Below the pieces are notes generated by a model that was not told the DNA's origin, ran no database searches, and saw only the letters and a list, made by a program, of their open reading frames with translations. The position numbers and the translations under genes are program-made. Below are positions 29,030 through 36,836 of a stretch of 64,000 nt of DNA, piece by piece (position 1 is the stretch's first letter; each line of letters starts with the position of its first letter). Source of the DNA: an uncultured Phycisphaerae bacterium (GTDB taxonomy: Bacteria > Planctomycetota > Phycisphaerae > Sedimentisphaerales > Anaerohalosphaeraceae); contig CALEDR010000003.1 in NCBI GenBank assembly GCA_937949545.1, positions 1 through 64,000 of the forward strand, in the 5' to 3' direction.

Positions 29030-29947
29030 TTACGATGGAGCACGGGTTTGTTTTCGCCGGTTTCTTTTTTCCTGTTCGCGCTGGTTTTCAAGCCGGCGGT
29101 ATTTTCGTATTTTTCGAATGATTTGTTTTTCAAGCCAGCTCCAAAGGCCCAGCGATTTGAAGGTTATCGCAAAGGCGGCATCTTTCCCGATGATGTAATG
29201 GGCTTTGGGTTTTTCGCAGGAGATGATGCGGACAATCAGGTCTGCCACCTGCTGCGGGTCGCCGGCACGGGGCAGAATCTCCTCAAACATTGCCTTCAGG
29301 AAGCCGCGGTTCCATTCAAACATCGGGCTGGTTCGGTCATAGAAACGCTCGGCCTGATTGGCATTGGCTCCGATGATTTCGGTTTTGTGATAACCGGGCT
29401 CGACGGAGACGACGTCGATGCCGAAGGGGGCCAGTTCGACGCGGATAGACTGGGTAAAACCGATGAGGGCATGTTTGCTGGCGGCGTAGGCGGAGTTAAA
29501 GGGGTGGCCGATGAGACCTGCCAGAGAGGCAATGTTGACGATGCGGCCGCTTTTTCGCTGAATCATTTGCCCAACGACGGCCCGGGTCAGACGAACCGGA
29601 CCGAAGTAGTTGGTTTGAAAGATTTTGTCGCATTCCTGCTCGGTGAGATCCAGAAAAGAGCCGGCAATCAGAATTCCTGCGTTGTTAATCAGGACATCTA
29701 TTGGCGAGAATTTTTGTACTATCTTTTCAATAGAGACTGGGTCCGTGACATCCAACCGCTCAATTTTTGCTGTAAGATTCGCTTTTTCAAGGGCTTGCTG
29801 AAGCGGGCCTGCCTTATCGAGATTCCGCATGGTGGCCACAACGTCGAATCCCTCTCGGGCGGCTTCGACGGCGGTCAGAAGGCCGAATCCGCTGGAGCAG
29901 CCGGTTATCAGGACTCTTTTGGGCTTATCAATTGCTTCGTTCTGCAT
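29030..29947 (-). CDS. Short-chain dehydrogenase/reductase
   Basis: This classical SDR has the cofactor motif TGCSSGFG, NNAG in LINNAGILIAG and the YAASK catalytic pair. Near-C-terminal residues (SLGLWSWLEKQIIRKIRK) form an amphipathic tail that may touch membrane. ATG 29947 gives 305 residues; a TTG at 29983 in frame is less likely. It lies 14 bases upstream of the aldo/keto reductase, so they may be co-transcribed. Substrate unknown. Confidence 0.88.
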   Translation of the reverse strand: MQNEAIDKPKRVLITGCSSGFGLLTAVEAAREGFDVVATMRNLDKAGPLQQALEKANLTAKIERLDVTDPVSIEKIVQKFSPIDVLINNAGILIAGSFLDLTEQECDKIFQTNYFGPVRLTRAVVGQMIQRKSGRIVNIASLAGLIGHPFNSAYAASKHALIGFTQSIRVELAPFGIDVVSVEPGYHKTEIIGANANQAERFYDRTSPMFEWNRGFLKAMFEEILPRAGDPQQVADLIVRIISCEKPKAHYIIGKDAAFAITFKSLGLWSWLEKQIIRKIRKYRRLENQREQEKRNRRKQTRAPS

Positions 29948-30042
29948 ACTCGGGAAGGGTAAAGATTCCGATACGGAAATCAAGCAAAAAGACTGTCGGA
30001 AAAGAATCTGTGATTTGTTTTCGAAAAAATGGTGAAAAATAC

Positions 30043-30070
30043 TTGCAAAAAAACCGGGAAATCCTATATT
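30043..30070 (+). promoter_or_regulatory. Sigma-70-type promoter of rpmB
   Basis: TTGCAA (30043-30048), a 16-base spacer and TATATT (30065-30070) precede rpmB by about 80 bases. Confidence 0.6.
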
Positions 30071-30148
30071 TGTAGGGCTTTACCGGAAGCAGTGAAAAGA
30101 TAAAAACCGTCCGGGCCGACCGGACAAGTGATTTTCGGGAGCAAAGAT

Positions 30149-30421
30149 ATGGGTAGAGAATGTTTCTTTCTGGGCAAGAAGACCCGTACCGGGCAAAGCA
30201 TTGCTCGTCGCGGTAAGGCCAAATATCTGGGCGGCGTCGGTCGGAAAATCACCGGCATTACCAAGCGGAAATTCAAACCGAATACACAAAAGGTTCGCGC
30301 GGTTGTCAACGGCAAGGTCTGCCGGATTACAGTATCGGCCAAGGCGATTCGTCAGGGGCTGGTTGTCAAGCCGCTGAAGCGTAAATATAAACCGGCGGAA
30401 AAGACGGAAGCTGCAAAATAA
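30149..30421 (+). CDS. rpmB: 50S ribosomal protein bL28
   Basis: This 90-residue basic protein starts MGRECFFLGKKTRTGQ and contains GITKRKFKPNTQKVRAVVNGKVCRI (split here by family positions) and ITVSAKAIRQG, the bL28 pattern. ATG 30149 follows CGGGAGCAAAGAT; an upstream in-frame ATG is not conserved. The monocistronic gene has its own promoter and terminator. Confidence 0.92.
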   Translation: MGRECFFLGKKTRTGQSIARRGKAKYLGGVGRKITGITKRKFKPNTQKVRAVVNGKVCRITVSAKAIRQGLVVKPLKRKYKPAEKTEAAK

Positions 30422-30444
30422 AGATGAGCGAATCCAGAGAAATC

Positions 30445-30478
30445 AAAAGGCAAGGGAATGTTAACTCTTGCCTTTTTT
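30445..30478 (+). terminator. Terminator of rpmB
   Basis: AAAAGGCAAG (30445-30454) pairs with CTTGCCTTTT (30467-30476) and a T run follows. It also lies at the 3' end of the convergent M20 gene. Confidence 0.85.
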
Positions 30479-31592
30479 ATTGCGCAACGGCGCGGATGAT
30501 TTTCATGTACATTTGCCGGGCGGCGGCTAAATCGTCTATTTTGACGGATTCGTCGGGTTTATGGCAGGAAGTCGGGTTGCCGGGACCTAAGATAATGATG
30601 TCCGGACAGAGCGGGAGGAAATGCGGACCGTCGGTTGTGAAGACCGCTACGTCAGTTTGGGCGGTTTGAAGGGCTCGGCAGACGGTTTGGACAAAGGGAC
30701 TGTTCGGCGGGGTCTCCAATGCCTCGCATTGTCGAAGGATAGAAATTTCCGCACGGAAGTTTGGGTCGTGGGCCTTTTGCTCATCGAGGAAGGTTTGGAT
30801 TTGTTCGATAACAGACCGTTGCGGCTGCCCCGGCAGGGTGCGGATATCTAAATGAAGCCGGCAGGTGTCGGGAACAATGTTTGGGGCTGTTCCGGCGTGG
30901 AGCTGGTTGATGCTTATCGTGCAGGGCCCCAGGCGGGGATGAGGGAATTGGGGGATTGACCAGCCGAAAAGCCGATTGAGCAGCGGAAGCATTTTTTCGA
31001 TAGCGTTGATGCCCTGTTTGGGCATCGAGCCGTGGGCGCTGCGGCCGTATGTGGTGATTTGCAGCCAGAGAAGCCCGCGGTGGGCGGTGAGGATTTTCAA
31101 GTTTGTCGGTTCGGGCAGGATGATGCCGGCCAGCGGGCCGATTGTTTGTGCGTCGGATTGAACAAATTGGTTGGCTCCGCAGCTGTCGGTTTCCTCGCCG
31201 GCGGTTGCGGCCAGGACGACATCGCCCAGCAAGGGGAGGCCGGCGGAGGCAATTTCAATGACTGCGGCGGCAGCAGCGGCCAGACCGCCGAGCATATCGA
31301 CGGCGCCGCGGCCCAAGATGTGTCCGTTTTGTTCAATGCCCGCAAACGGTTCGAAGTGCCATTGGGATGGGTCGGCAGGGACCACGTCCAGATGGGCGGC
31401 CAGAAGCAGACCGGGTTTTTGTCTGGAAGAGGGCAGGCGGGCAATCACATTGGCTCGGTTTTCGTTCCAGATGTCTGCAGCGGCCTCGATGCCGTGACTG
31501 CGGAAATAGTTTACGAGAACCTCAGCGGCTCTGCGTTCCCCGTTGTCGGCCGTCGGTGCGGCCTGAATCAATTGTTTGAGCAGTTCGTTCAT
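30477..31592 (-). CDS. M20 family metallopeptidase/deacylase (ArgE/DapE type)
   Basis: This 371-residue dinuclear zinc hydrolase has AAHLDVVPADPSQW (His, Asp ligands), GEETDSCGA (catalytic Glu, Glu ligand) and, at the lid domain, HGSMPKQGINAIEKM. The ArgE/DapE/CPG2 fold is clear but the acyl-amino acid substrate is not. It has no Shine-Dalgarno that stands out and is not in an operon with arginine or lysine genes. Confidence 0.85.
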   Translation of the reverse strand: MNELLKQLIQAAPTADNGERRAAEVLVNYFRSHGIEAAADIWNENRANVIARLPSSRQKPGLLLAAHLDVVPADPSQWHFEPFAGIEQNGHILGRGAVDMLGGLAAAAAAVIEIASAGLPLLGDVVLAATAGEETDSCGANQFVQSDAQTIGPLAGIILPEPTNLKILTAHRGLLWLQITTYGRSAHGSMPKQGINAIEKMLPLLNRLFGWSIPQFPHPRLGPCTISINQLHAGTAPNIVPDTCRLHLDIRTLPGQPQRSVIEQIQTFLDEQKAHDPNFRAEISILRQCEALETPPNSPFVQTVCRALQTAQTDVAVFTTDGPHFLPLCPDIIILGPGNPTSCHKPDESVKIDDLAAARQMYMKIIRAVAQ

Positions 31593-31700
31593 AGGCTTTG
31601 TACTATACCGGCGGAAAGAAAAAGTTCCAGTCTGAAGGACGAATGCGTATGAGAAATTGTTGATTTTGGGCTGGAAATGCGGATTGCGGAGTTTTTAACC

Positions 31701-31763
31701 ACGGACTTACACGGATGAACACGGATTAAAGAAATGAAGAATTACGAATTAAGAATGAAGAAA
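31701..31763 (+). repeat. ACGGAnnnAC decamer repeat with AATTAAGAATGAAGAA tail
   Basis: Three adjacent 10-mers (ACGGACTTAC, ACGGATGAAC, ACGGATTAAA) are followed by an AT-rich GAATTACGAATTAAGAATG tract. Such ACACGGAT-type short repeats occur as interspersed junk in several bacterial genomes; I saw no second copy in this window. Confidence 0.5.
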
Positions 31764-31842
31764 GAACAGCCGGGGGCTCGGAAGCCGGATTCCGACGAAA
31801 GGGGAGGGGAAAAGGAGAGCAAGAAAATCGGGAAAAATTTTA

Positions 31843-31871
31843 TTGCGGAAGGGGTTTGGAGAGGGCATAAT
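31843..31871 (+). promoter_or_regulatory. Possible promoter of the zinc-ribbon/coiled-coil gene
   Basis: TTGCGG (31843-31848), 17 bases and CATAAT (31866-31871) lie 53 bases before the ATG. Confidence 0.35.
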
Positions 31872-31923
31872 GCTTCGTTTAATTTGGTGAGGGGAACTTT
31901 TACAATTTCAGAGAGGACTTTCG

Positions 31924-32661
31924 ATGGGACCGATTTTAGAGGGGTTAATTAAACTCCAGCGGATCGAAAATCGTCTGCGGGCGGTCAAAACGAAGCTGGC
32001 CCGCTGCCGACGGAGTGTGCTCTTTCAGGAAAACCAGCTGCGGACCCTGCAGAGCGGGCTGGAGGCCAAGCAGGAAGAGATTAAAATGACCCGGATTCAG
32101 GCGGACCGTCTGGAACTGGAACTGAAAGAGCGTGACGCCTATATCTCCAAACTTCGTTCTCAACTCAATTTAGCCCGCACGAATAAAGAATATTCTGCTA
32201 TTCTCACTGAACTGAACACCGCCAAGGCCGATGATGCGAAACTCGAAAATCAGGTTCTCGAATTGATGAAGAATCTGGAAGCCGACCAAGCGGCCTGTGC
32301 AGAGATTCAAAAACAAATTGAGGAACAGAAAGCGCGTGTGGAGCAGGTTCGGACAGAAGCGGAAGTAAAGGCCGCGGAGTATCAGAAGGATATTGATGCA
32401 ATTCAGGCGGAGTGGGACGAGGCGGCCAAGCAGATTCCGTCGGAGGTTTTGAATTTGTTTGTCCGCGTAGCGGAAACGTATGACGGGGAAGCGATGGCGG
32501 CGATTGAAAAATCGGATGAACATTCGACTTCCTACAGCTGCGGGGGGTGTTTTATGGGGCTGCCGGCGGAGATGGTCAATATCCTGACGACCAAAGATGA
32601 GATTTTACGCTGTACGAACTGCACGCGAATCCTCTATCTGAAGGAAAGCGGTTCGGATTAA
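31924..32661 (+). CDS. Coiled-coil protein with C-terminal zinc ribbon
   Basis: This 245-residue protein is a long coiled coil (residues ~1-165, many Gln/Glu/Lys heptads). It ends in a four-cysteine ribbon: CGGC in YSCGGCFMGLP and CTNC in LRCTNCTRILY. This matches the zf-RING_7/C4-type zinc-ribbon proteins (Rv2229c-like), which are often next to or near RNase H genes. The following gene indeed contains an RNase H domain. Function is unknown; nucleic-acid binding is possible. Confidence 0.82.
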   Translation: MGPILEGLIKLQRIENRLRAVKTKLARCRRSVLFQENQLRTLQSGLEAKQEEIKMTRIQADRLELELKERDAYISKLRSQLNLARTNKEYSAILTELNTAKADDAKLENQVLELMKNLEADQAACAEIQKQIEEQKARVEQVRTEAEVKAAEYQKDIDAIQAEWDEAAKQIPSEVLNLFVRVAETYDGEAMAAIEKSDEHSTSYSCGGCFMGLPAEMVNILTTKDEILRCTNCTRILYLKESGSD

Positions 32662-32690
32662 CCGCTTTTTTTGTTTTAAAGGATGCGCAG

Positions 32691-33761
32691 ATGGGGTGTT
32701 CCAGAGGCGAAATGAGCGTACATCTTTATACGGACGGGGGCAGCCGAGGCAATCCGGGGCCGGGAGCGGGGGCGTATCTTCTTCAGACTCCGGCAGGTGA
32801 GCTGATTGAAAGCCGGGCGATTTACCAGCGGGAAACCACGAATAACATTGCGGAGTACACGGCGGTTCTGGAGGGGCTGCGGGCGGCTCAGAAGCGGGGG
32901 GCGAAAGAGGTTGTGCTGTTCAGCGACAGCGAACTGCTGATTCGACAGCTCAACGGGCAGTACAAGGTCAAGAGTGAGAATCTCCTGCCCTTGTATGAGG
33001 CGTGCCGGGAGATTCTGGCCGGTTTTGACCGCTGGAAGGCGGTGCATATTCCGAGAGAGAAAAACGCGGGGGCGGATAAACTGGCCAATGAGGCGATGGA
33101 TTTGCAGCGAGACATTTACCGGGAGGGCTCATGGAGGGATATCCAGCCGATTCGGCTGGGAATTCTGCTCAGCGGGGGCGGGCGGACGATGGTGAATCTT
33201 CACCAGGAGATCCAGGCGGGACGTCTGCCGGCCCAGATTGTGCTGGTGATTAGTTCCCGTTCGACAGTTGCTGGGGTGCAGCGGGCTCGGGAAATCGGCC
33301 TGGAGCCGGTGATTATCCGCCGAAAGGATTTTGCGGATATTCATTCGTTCAGCGAGCGGATTGCGGAGGAACTGGACAAGGCCCGTGTGGATTTGGCTGT
33401 GCAGGCGGGGTGGCTGTGTCTTTGGGAGGTTCCGAAGCGGTATGAAAATCGGGTGATGAATATTCATCCGGCGCTTTTGCCGAGTTTCGGGGGGCAGGGA
33501 ATGTGGGGGCATCATGTTCACGAGGCGGTACTAAGGGCAGGCTGCAAGGTAAGCGGCTGCACGGTGCATTTCTGCACGAATGACTATGATGCCGGGCCGA
33601 TTATTGTGCAGCGGTGCTGTCCGGTGCTGGAGGGCGACGATGCAGATACACTGGCCGCCCGGGTTTTCCGGGAGGAATGCATTGCCTATCCGGAAGCGAT
33701 CCGCTTGTTTGCCGCCGGCCGTTTAACTGTTGAAAATGGTGTTGTTCATATCCGCGACTGA
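32691..33761 (+). CDS. RNase HI fused to phosphoribosylglycinamide formyltransferase (PurN)
   Basis: This 356-residue protein has two complete domains. Residues ~9-140 are RNase HI: D15 in YTDGGSRGNPGPG, E55 in NNIAEYTAVL, D79 in LFSDSELLI and D129 in GADKLANEAMD. Residues ~153-356 are GAR transformylase: GILLSGGGRTM, N257 and H259 in NIHPALLPSFGG, and D300 in NDYDAGPII. RNase HI degrades RNA-DNA hybrids; PurN makes formyl-GAR in purine synthesis. Both active sites look intact. ATG 32691 follows AAAGGA; ATG 32712 is an alternative. The gene is 30 bases after the zinc-ribbon protein. Confidence 0.92.
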   Translation: MGCSRGEMSVHLYTDGGSRGNPGPGAGAYLLQTPAGELIESRAIYQRETTNNIAEYTAVLEGLRAAQKRGAKEVVLFSDSELLIRQLNGQYKVKSENLLPLYEACREILAGFDRWKAVHIPREKNAGADKLANEAMDLQRDIYREGSWRDIQPIRLGILLSGGGRTMVNLHQEIQAGRLPAQIVLVISSRSTVAGVQRAREIGLEPVIIRRKDFADIHSFSERIAEELDKARVDLAVQAGWLCLWEVPKRYENRVMNIHPALLPSFGGQGMWGHHVHEAVLRAGCKVSGCTVHFCTNDYDAGPIIVQRCCPVLEGDDADTLAARVFREECIAYPEAIRLFAAGRLTVENGVVHIRD

Positions 33762-33785
33762 GTGTCCGAGGCGATGGGGAGCTTT

Positions 33786-35039
33786 TCAAAAGCCGAATTC
33801 GCAATCGGGCTGGTCTGGTGTTGTGCAGGTGAGCCAGTTCTGAGCCAGGCAGGCCAAATCCGCCAGATTGACCAGACAGTCTTTGTTGATGTCACCGGGT
33901 TTGTAGCCCCAGTCTCCGCATTCAAGTTCGAGTGAACCCTTATACAGTTCGATTTGCTCCCACGGGCCCATGGACCAGACAATTTGTCGGCCAGAAATGT
34001 CTGCGGCGAAAATTTGGTCCGGGGCGGAGGCGGTCAGAAGGGTGGAAACGCTTACACTGCTGTTGAGCAGATAAGCGGCTTTGAGCTGTGAAATGGGCTC
34101 ATTCTGGAGTGTGCCGATGTCGGCAGCGGCCGGAGCTCGGGTCGTAACCACCCAAAGAACAATTGGACCGTCAATCTTGGGACCGCTCACCAGATATTCA
34201 TCACTGCCTGCTTCCCTCCAGAAGGTCAGGATGTTCCATTCTTCTGTGCTGCGGTAGTTTTTGACGGCATATAAGCAGGGACGCCAATTCTGGCTTCCCC
34301 GAGCGGCAAGGTTGTTTTCGGAGACCTCGATTCCATCAAAGGTGATTCCATCCGGCAGCTGGACAGAGGCCATCTGCGGCTGAGCGGGATTGGTTAAATC
34401 TGCGATTTTCACAAAGGACGGACCTTCTCTATGGATTTCGTTCCAGACCGCGAAGGGGCCGTCGAGGGCTATTGTGGAGATGTAGGCGTCTGAGGGAGCG
34501 GTGTCAATCACAAAGTGCTGAAGATTGTTCGGATCATTGAAGTCAACAGCCAAAACCGTATACAGATACTCATTTTGGGAATCCGGACCGCAATAGACAA
34601 TCAGATTGTCTGCGATGTCAAAGTCGTAAATGTCATTGATGAGGGGAGTGATTTGGGTCAGAACCGGTGCGCTGGGAACTTGAATATCTGCGACTTTCAG
34701 CAGGAGCGGAGACGGATATCCTTCTGTGAAGGTGTATAGAACGAAAGGATCAGAGAAGGCGACTGCATAGGTCCCCAGGGCATTGGTGTCAATACTGAAC
34801 TCTGTGAAGTTTGGGTCATCCAGACAGACTCCGAATAATTGCGGAGTACCGGATGGGTCACGGTAGTCAACCCAAACCGTTTTTTGCCCGGAGACAGCAA
34901 ACGAATCCGGGGAGCCGTAAAGAAAACATTCTTCACTCGTTGTGATTTGGGCCGTGTTGTAGAGAACCATTCCTGCGGCCGGATGGATGCTGGCGGCAAT
35001 CAGAACAAACCCAAGAAGAATTGACATGCTCTTTTTCAT
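33786..35039 (-). CDS. Secreted beta-propeller-like protein with C-terminal dockerin domain
   Basis: This 417-residue protein has a signal peptide (SILLGFVLIAASIHPAAG). Repeated units such as VSGQKTVWVDYRD and ISGRQIVWSMGPW suggest a TolB-like beta-propeller of unknown ligand. The C-terminus carries a dockerin type I unit (PGDINKDCLVNLADLA then WLTC), a type frequent in Phycisphaerae. In cellulosomes dockerins bind cohesins; here only the module is visible. TTAGGAGGA precedes the ATG. Confidence 0.75.
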   Translation of the reverse strand: MKKSMSILLGFVLIAASIHPAAGMVLYNTAQITTSEECFLYGSPDSFAVSGQKTVWVDYRDPSGTPQLFGVCLDDPNFTEFSIDTNALGTYAVAFSDPFVLYTFTEGYPSPLLLKVADIQVPSAPVLTQITPLINDIYDFDIADNLIVYCGPDSQNEYLYTVLAVDFNDPNNLQHFVIDTAPSDAYISTIALDGPFAVWNEIHREGPSFVKIADLTNPAQPQMASVQLPDGITFDGIEVSENNLAARGSQNWRPCLYAVKNYRSTEEWNILTFWREAGSDEYLVSGPKIDGPIVLWVVTTRAPAAADIGTLQNEPISQLKAAYLLNSSVSVSTLLTASAPDQIFAADISGRQIVWSMGPWEQIELYKGSLELECGDWGYKPGDINKDCLVNLADLACLAQNWLTCTTPDQPDCEFGF

Positions 35040-35201
35040 AAAAGTGTCCTCCTAAGAAAATTTTCTTTTATGTGTGCCGAACTTCGAGGATGTATTCTTT
35101 TACCGAAAATGCTGGCAGCTTCGAATGATGAAAAACTCCTTACATTTCAAAAGATACTGCAAAAGGAGGAGAAAGTCAATATTTTTGAAAAGAAATCAAG
35201 A

Positions 35202-35230
35202 TTGCCTATTTTGGATTTAAGGGGTAGAAT
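35202..35230 (+). promoter_or_regulatory. Sigma-70-type promoter of clpX
   Basis: TTGCCT (35202-35207), a 17-base spacer and TAGAAT (35225-35230) lie about 50 bases before the clpX start. Confidence 0.5.
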
Positions 35231-35278
35231 AATCAGAACTGTTCAGAATTGGGAAAAACCGGTAAAACGGAGTCGATA

Positions 35279-36547
35279 ATGGCCAAGACAAATAATTCCG
35301 GAAGAACGCGTGAGGTTTGCAGTTTTTGCGGGCGAAGCAAGCATCCTACGGATGCTTTCGTAGCAGGTCCGGGCGGGGTGTATATATGCGCGGATTGTGT
35401 AGAACTTTGCTATAACATTGTTCGGCAGGAAAAGCGGCGGCAGAGCCCATCTTCGGAACTGATCCGGGATGTACCGAAACCGCGGGAGATTAAGGAGTTT
35501 CTGGACCAATATGTGATTGGTCAGGAAAAGGCCAAGAAGGCCCTTTCGGTGGCTGTTCACAATCATTACAAACGGCTTCTGCATACGGACAGCCGGGATG
35601 AAGATGTCGAGATTGATAAGTCGAATATCCTTTTGATAGGTCCGACGGGTTCCGGAAAGACCCTGCTGGCAAGGACACTGGCTCGGGTACTGAATGTTCC
35701 GTTTGCGATTTGTGATGCGACGACCGTGACGGAAGCGGGCTATGTGGGGGAGGATGTGGAAAACTTTCTGTTGCGGCTTCTTCAGTCGGCGGATTTTGAT
35801 ATTGAGGCGGCCCAGCGGGGGATTGTGTATGTCGATGAAATCGACAAAATCGGGAAAACCACACAAAATATCTCCATTACCCGTGATGTGTCGGGGGAGG
35901 GGGTCCAGCAGGCCCTTCTGAAGATGCTGGAAGGGACGATTGCAAATGTTCCGCCGCAGGGTGGGCGGAAGCATCCGGAGCAGGCCTATATTCAGGTGGA
36001 TACCACGCATATTCTTTTCATCTGCGGCGGGACTTTTGTAGGGTTGGACAACATAATCAAGAAACGTCTGGGGAAAAAACTGATTGGCTTCAGTTCAGAA
36101 TACGAGGGGCGGCACGACAAGAAGGCGGACTATTCGGAGATTATCTCTCAAGTAACTCCGGAAGATATTATCGAATTTGGAATGATTCCGGAGTTTGTGG
36201 GGAGACTCCCTATAATTGCCACGCTTACAGCGCTGGATGAAGAAGCCCTTGTGGATATCCTGACCAAGCCCAAAAATGCCTTGGTTAAACAGTATCAGAA
36301 ACTCTTTGAGATGGAGAATGCGGAGCTGAAATTTACGGATGAGGCCCTTCGACTTTTGGCTAAAAAGGCGATGCAGCGGGATACGGGGGCGAGGGCATTG
36401 CGGGCTATTGTGGAGGATTTAATGCTGGATTTGATGTATCGCCTGCCGGAAGAGCCCAAGCCGGGCCGATATGTGGTGACGCCGGAGGTGGTTGAGGGGA
36501 AGGTGGATTTGTTTGCAGCTGCCAGGCAGAAACGAGAGTCTGCTTAA
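35279..36547 (+). CDS. clpX: ATP-dependent Clp protease ATP-binding subunit ClpX
   Basis: This 422-residue AAA+ unfoldase delivers substrates to ClpP. An N-terminal zinc domain (CSFCGRSK and CADCVELC) is followed by Walker [12 protein letters not shown], the GYVG pore loop in GYVGEDVE, Walker [11 protein letters not shown] and sensor regions with EFVGRLP. ATG 35279 is chosen because it gives the usual ClpX N-terminus and GGAG lies upstream. clpP and tig are not adjacent, and the gene has its own terminator. Confidence 0.97.
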   Translation: MAKTNNSGRTREVCSFCGRSKHPTDAFVAGPGGVYICADCVELCYNIVRQEKRRQSPSSELIRDVPKPREIKEFLDQYVIGQEKAKKALSVAVHNHYKRLLHTDSRDEDVEIDKSNILLIGPTGSGKTLLARTLARVLNVPFAICDATTVTEAGYVGEDVENFLLRLLQSADFDIEAAQRGIVYVDEIDKIGKTTQNISITRDVSGEGVQQALLKMLEGTIANVPPQGGRKHPEQAYIQVDTTHILFICGGTFVGLDNIIKKRLGKKLIGFSSEYEGRHDKKADYSEIISQVTPEDIIEFGMIPEFVGRLPIIATLTALDEEALVDILTKPKNALVKQYQKLFEMENAELKFTDEALRLLAKKAMQRDTGARALRAIVEDLMLDLMYRLPEEPKPGRYVVTPEVVEGKVDLFAAARQKRESA

Positions 36548-36611
36548 TCAGTTCCGGCTGAATAAGATTTCGCACCAGAGACAGCGGTCAAAAACCAGGA
36601 TGAACAACGAG

Positions 36612-36644
36612 GGAATCTCGGTTTGTGTCGAGATTCCTTTTTTT
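36612..36644 (+). terminator. Terminator of clpX
   Basis: GGAATCTCG (36612-36620) pairs with CGAGATTCC (36629-36637), followed by seven T. Confidence 0.9.
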
Positions 36645-36755
36645 GTATGGAAAACAGACAGGCGGGGAGAGATCTGCAGATTTTTTTGATTAATTGGGGG
36701 CGATTTTTCACTTAAAAATCTCATTTTCCTAATAAAAAACACTGTTTTGATTGGA

Positions 36756-36771
36756 TGGCACATTTCTTGCA
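36756..36771 (+). promoter_or_regulatory. Sigma-54 (-24/-12) promoter of the long flagellar operon
   Basis: TGGCACATTTCTTGCA matches TGGCAC-N5-TTGCW, with GG (36757-36758) and GC (36769-36770) separated by exactly 10 bases. It lies about 66 bases before the first gene of the operon, which also encodes a sigma-54 activator. Confidence 0.9.
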
Positions 36772-36836
36772 CATTTCGGAAGCAGTGTATTTTGCGCTTA
36801 CAGTGTGAATAGTGGATGTGCAATATAGGGAATTAA

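Larger units (their letters stand above)
31593..31923. other. Intergenic stretch with repeat remnants
   Basis: This 331-base stretch holds no convincing gene. It contains the repeats at 31701-31763 and AG-rich low-complexity sequence, plus a weak promoter for the zinc-ribbon gene. A 72-codon frame across it reads repeat sequence and is not counted. Confidence 0.6.

Noticed and set aside
31734-31952. 72-codon frame before the zinc-ribbon gene
   Set aside because: It reads through repeat-derived AT sequence and has no ribosome site.
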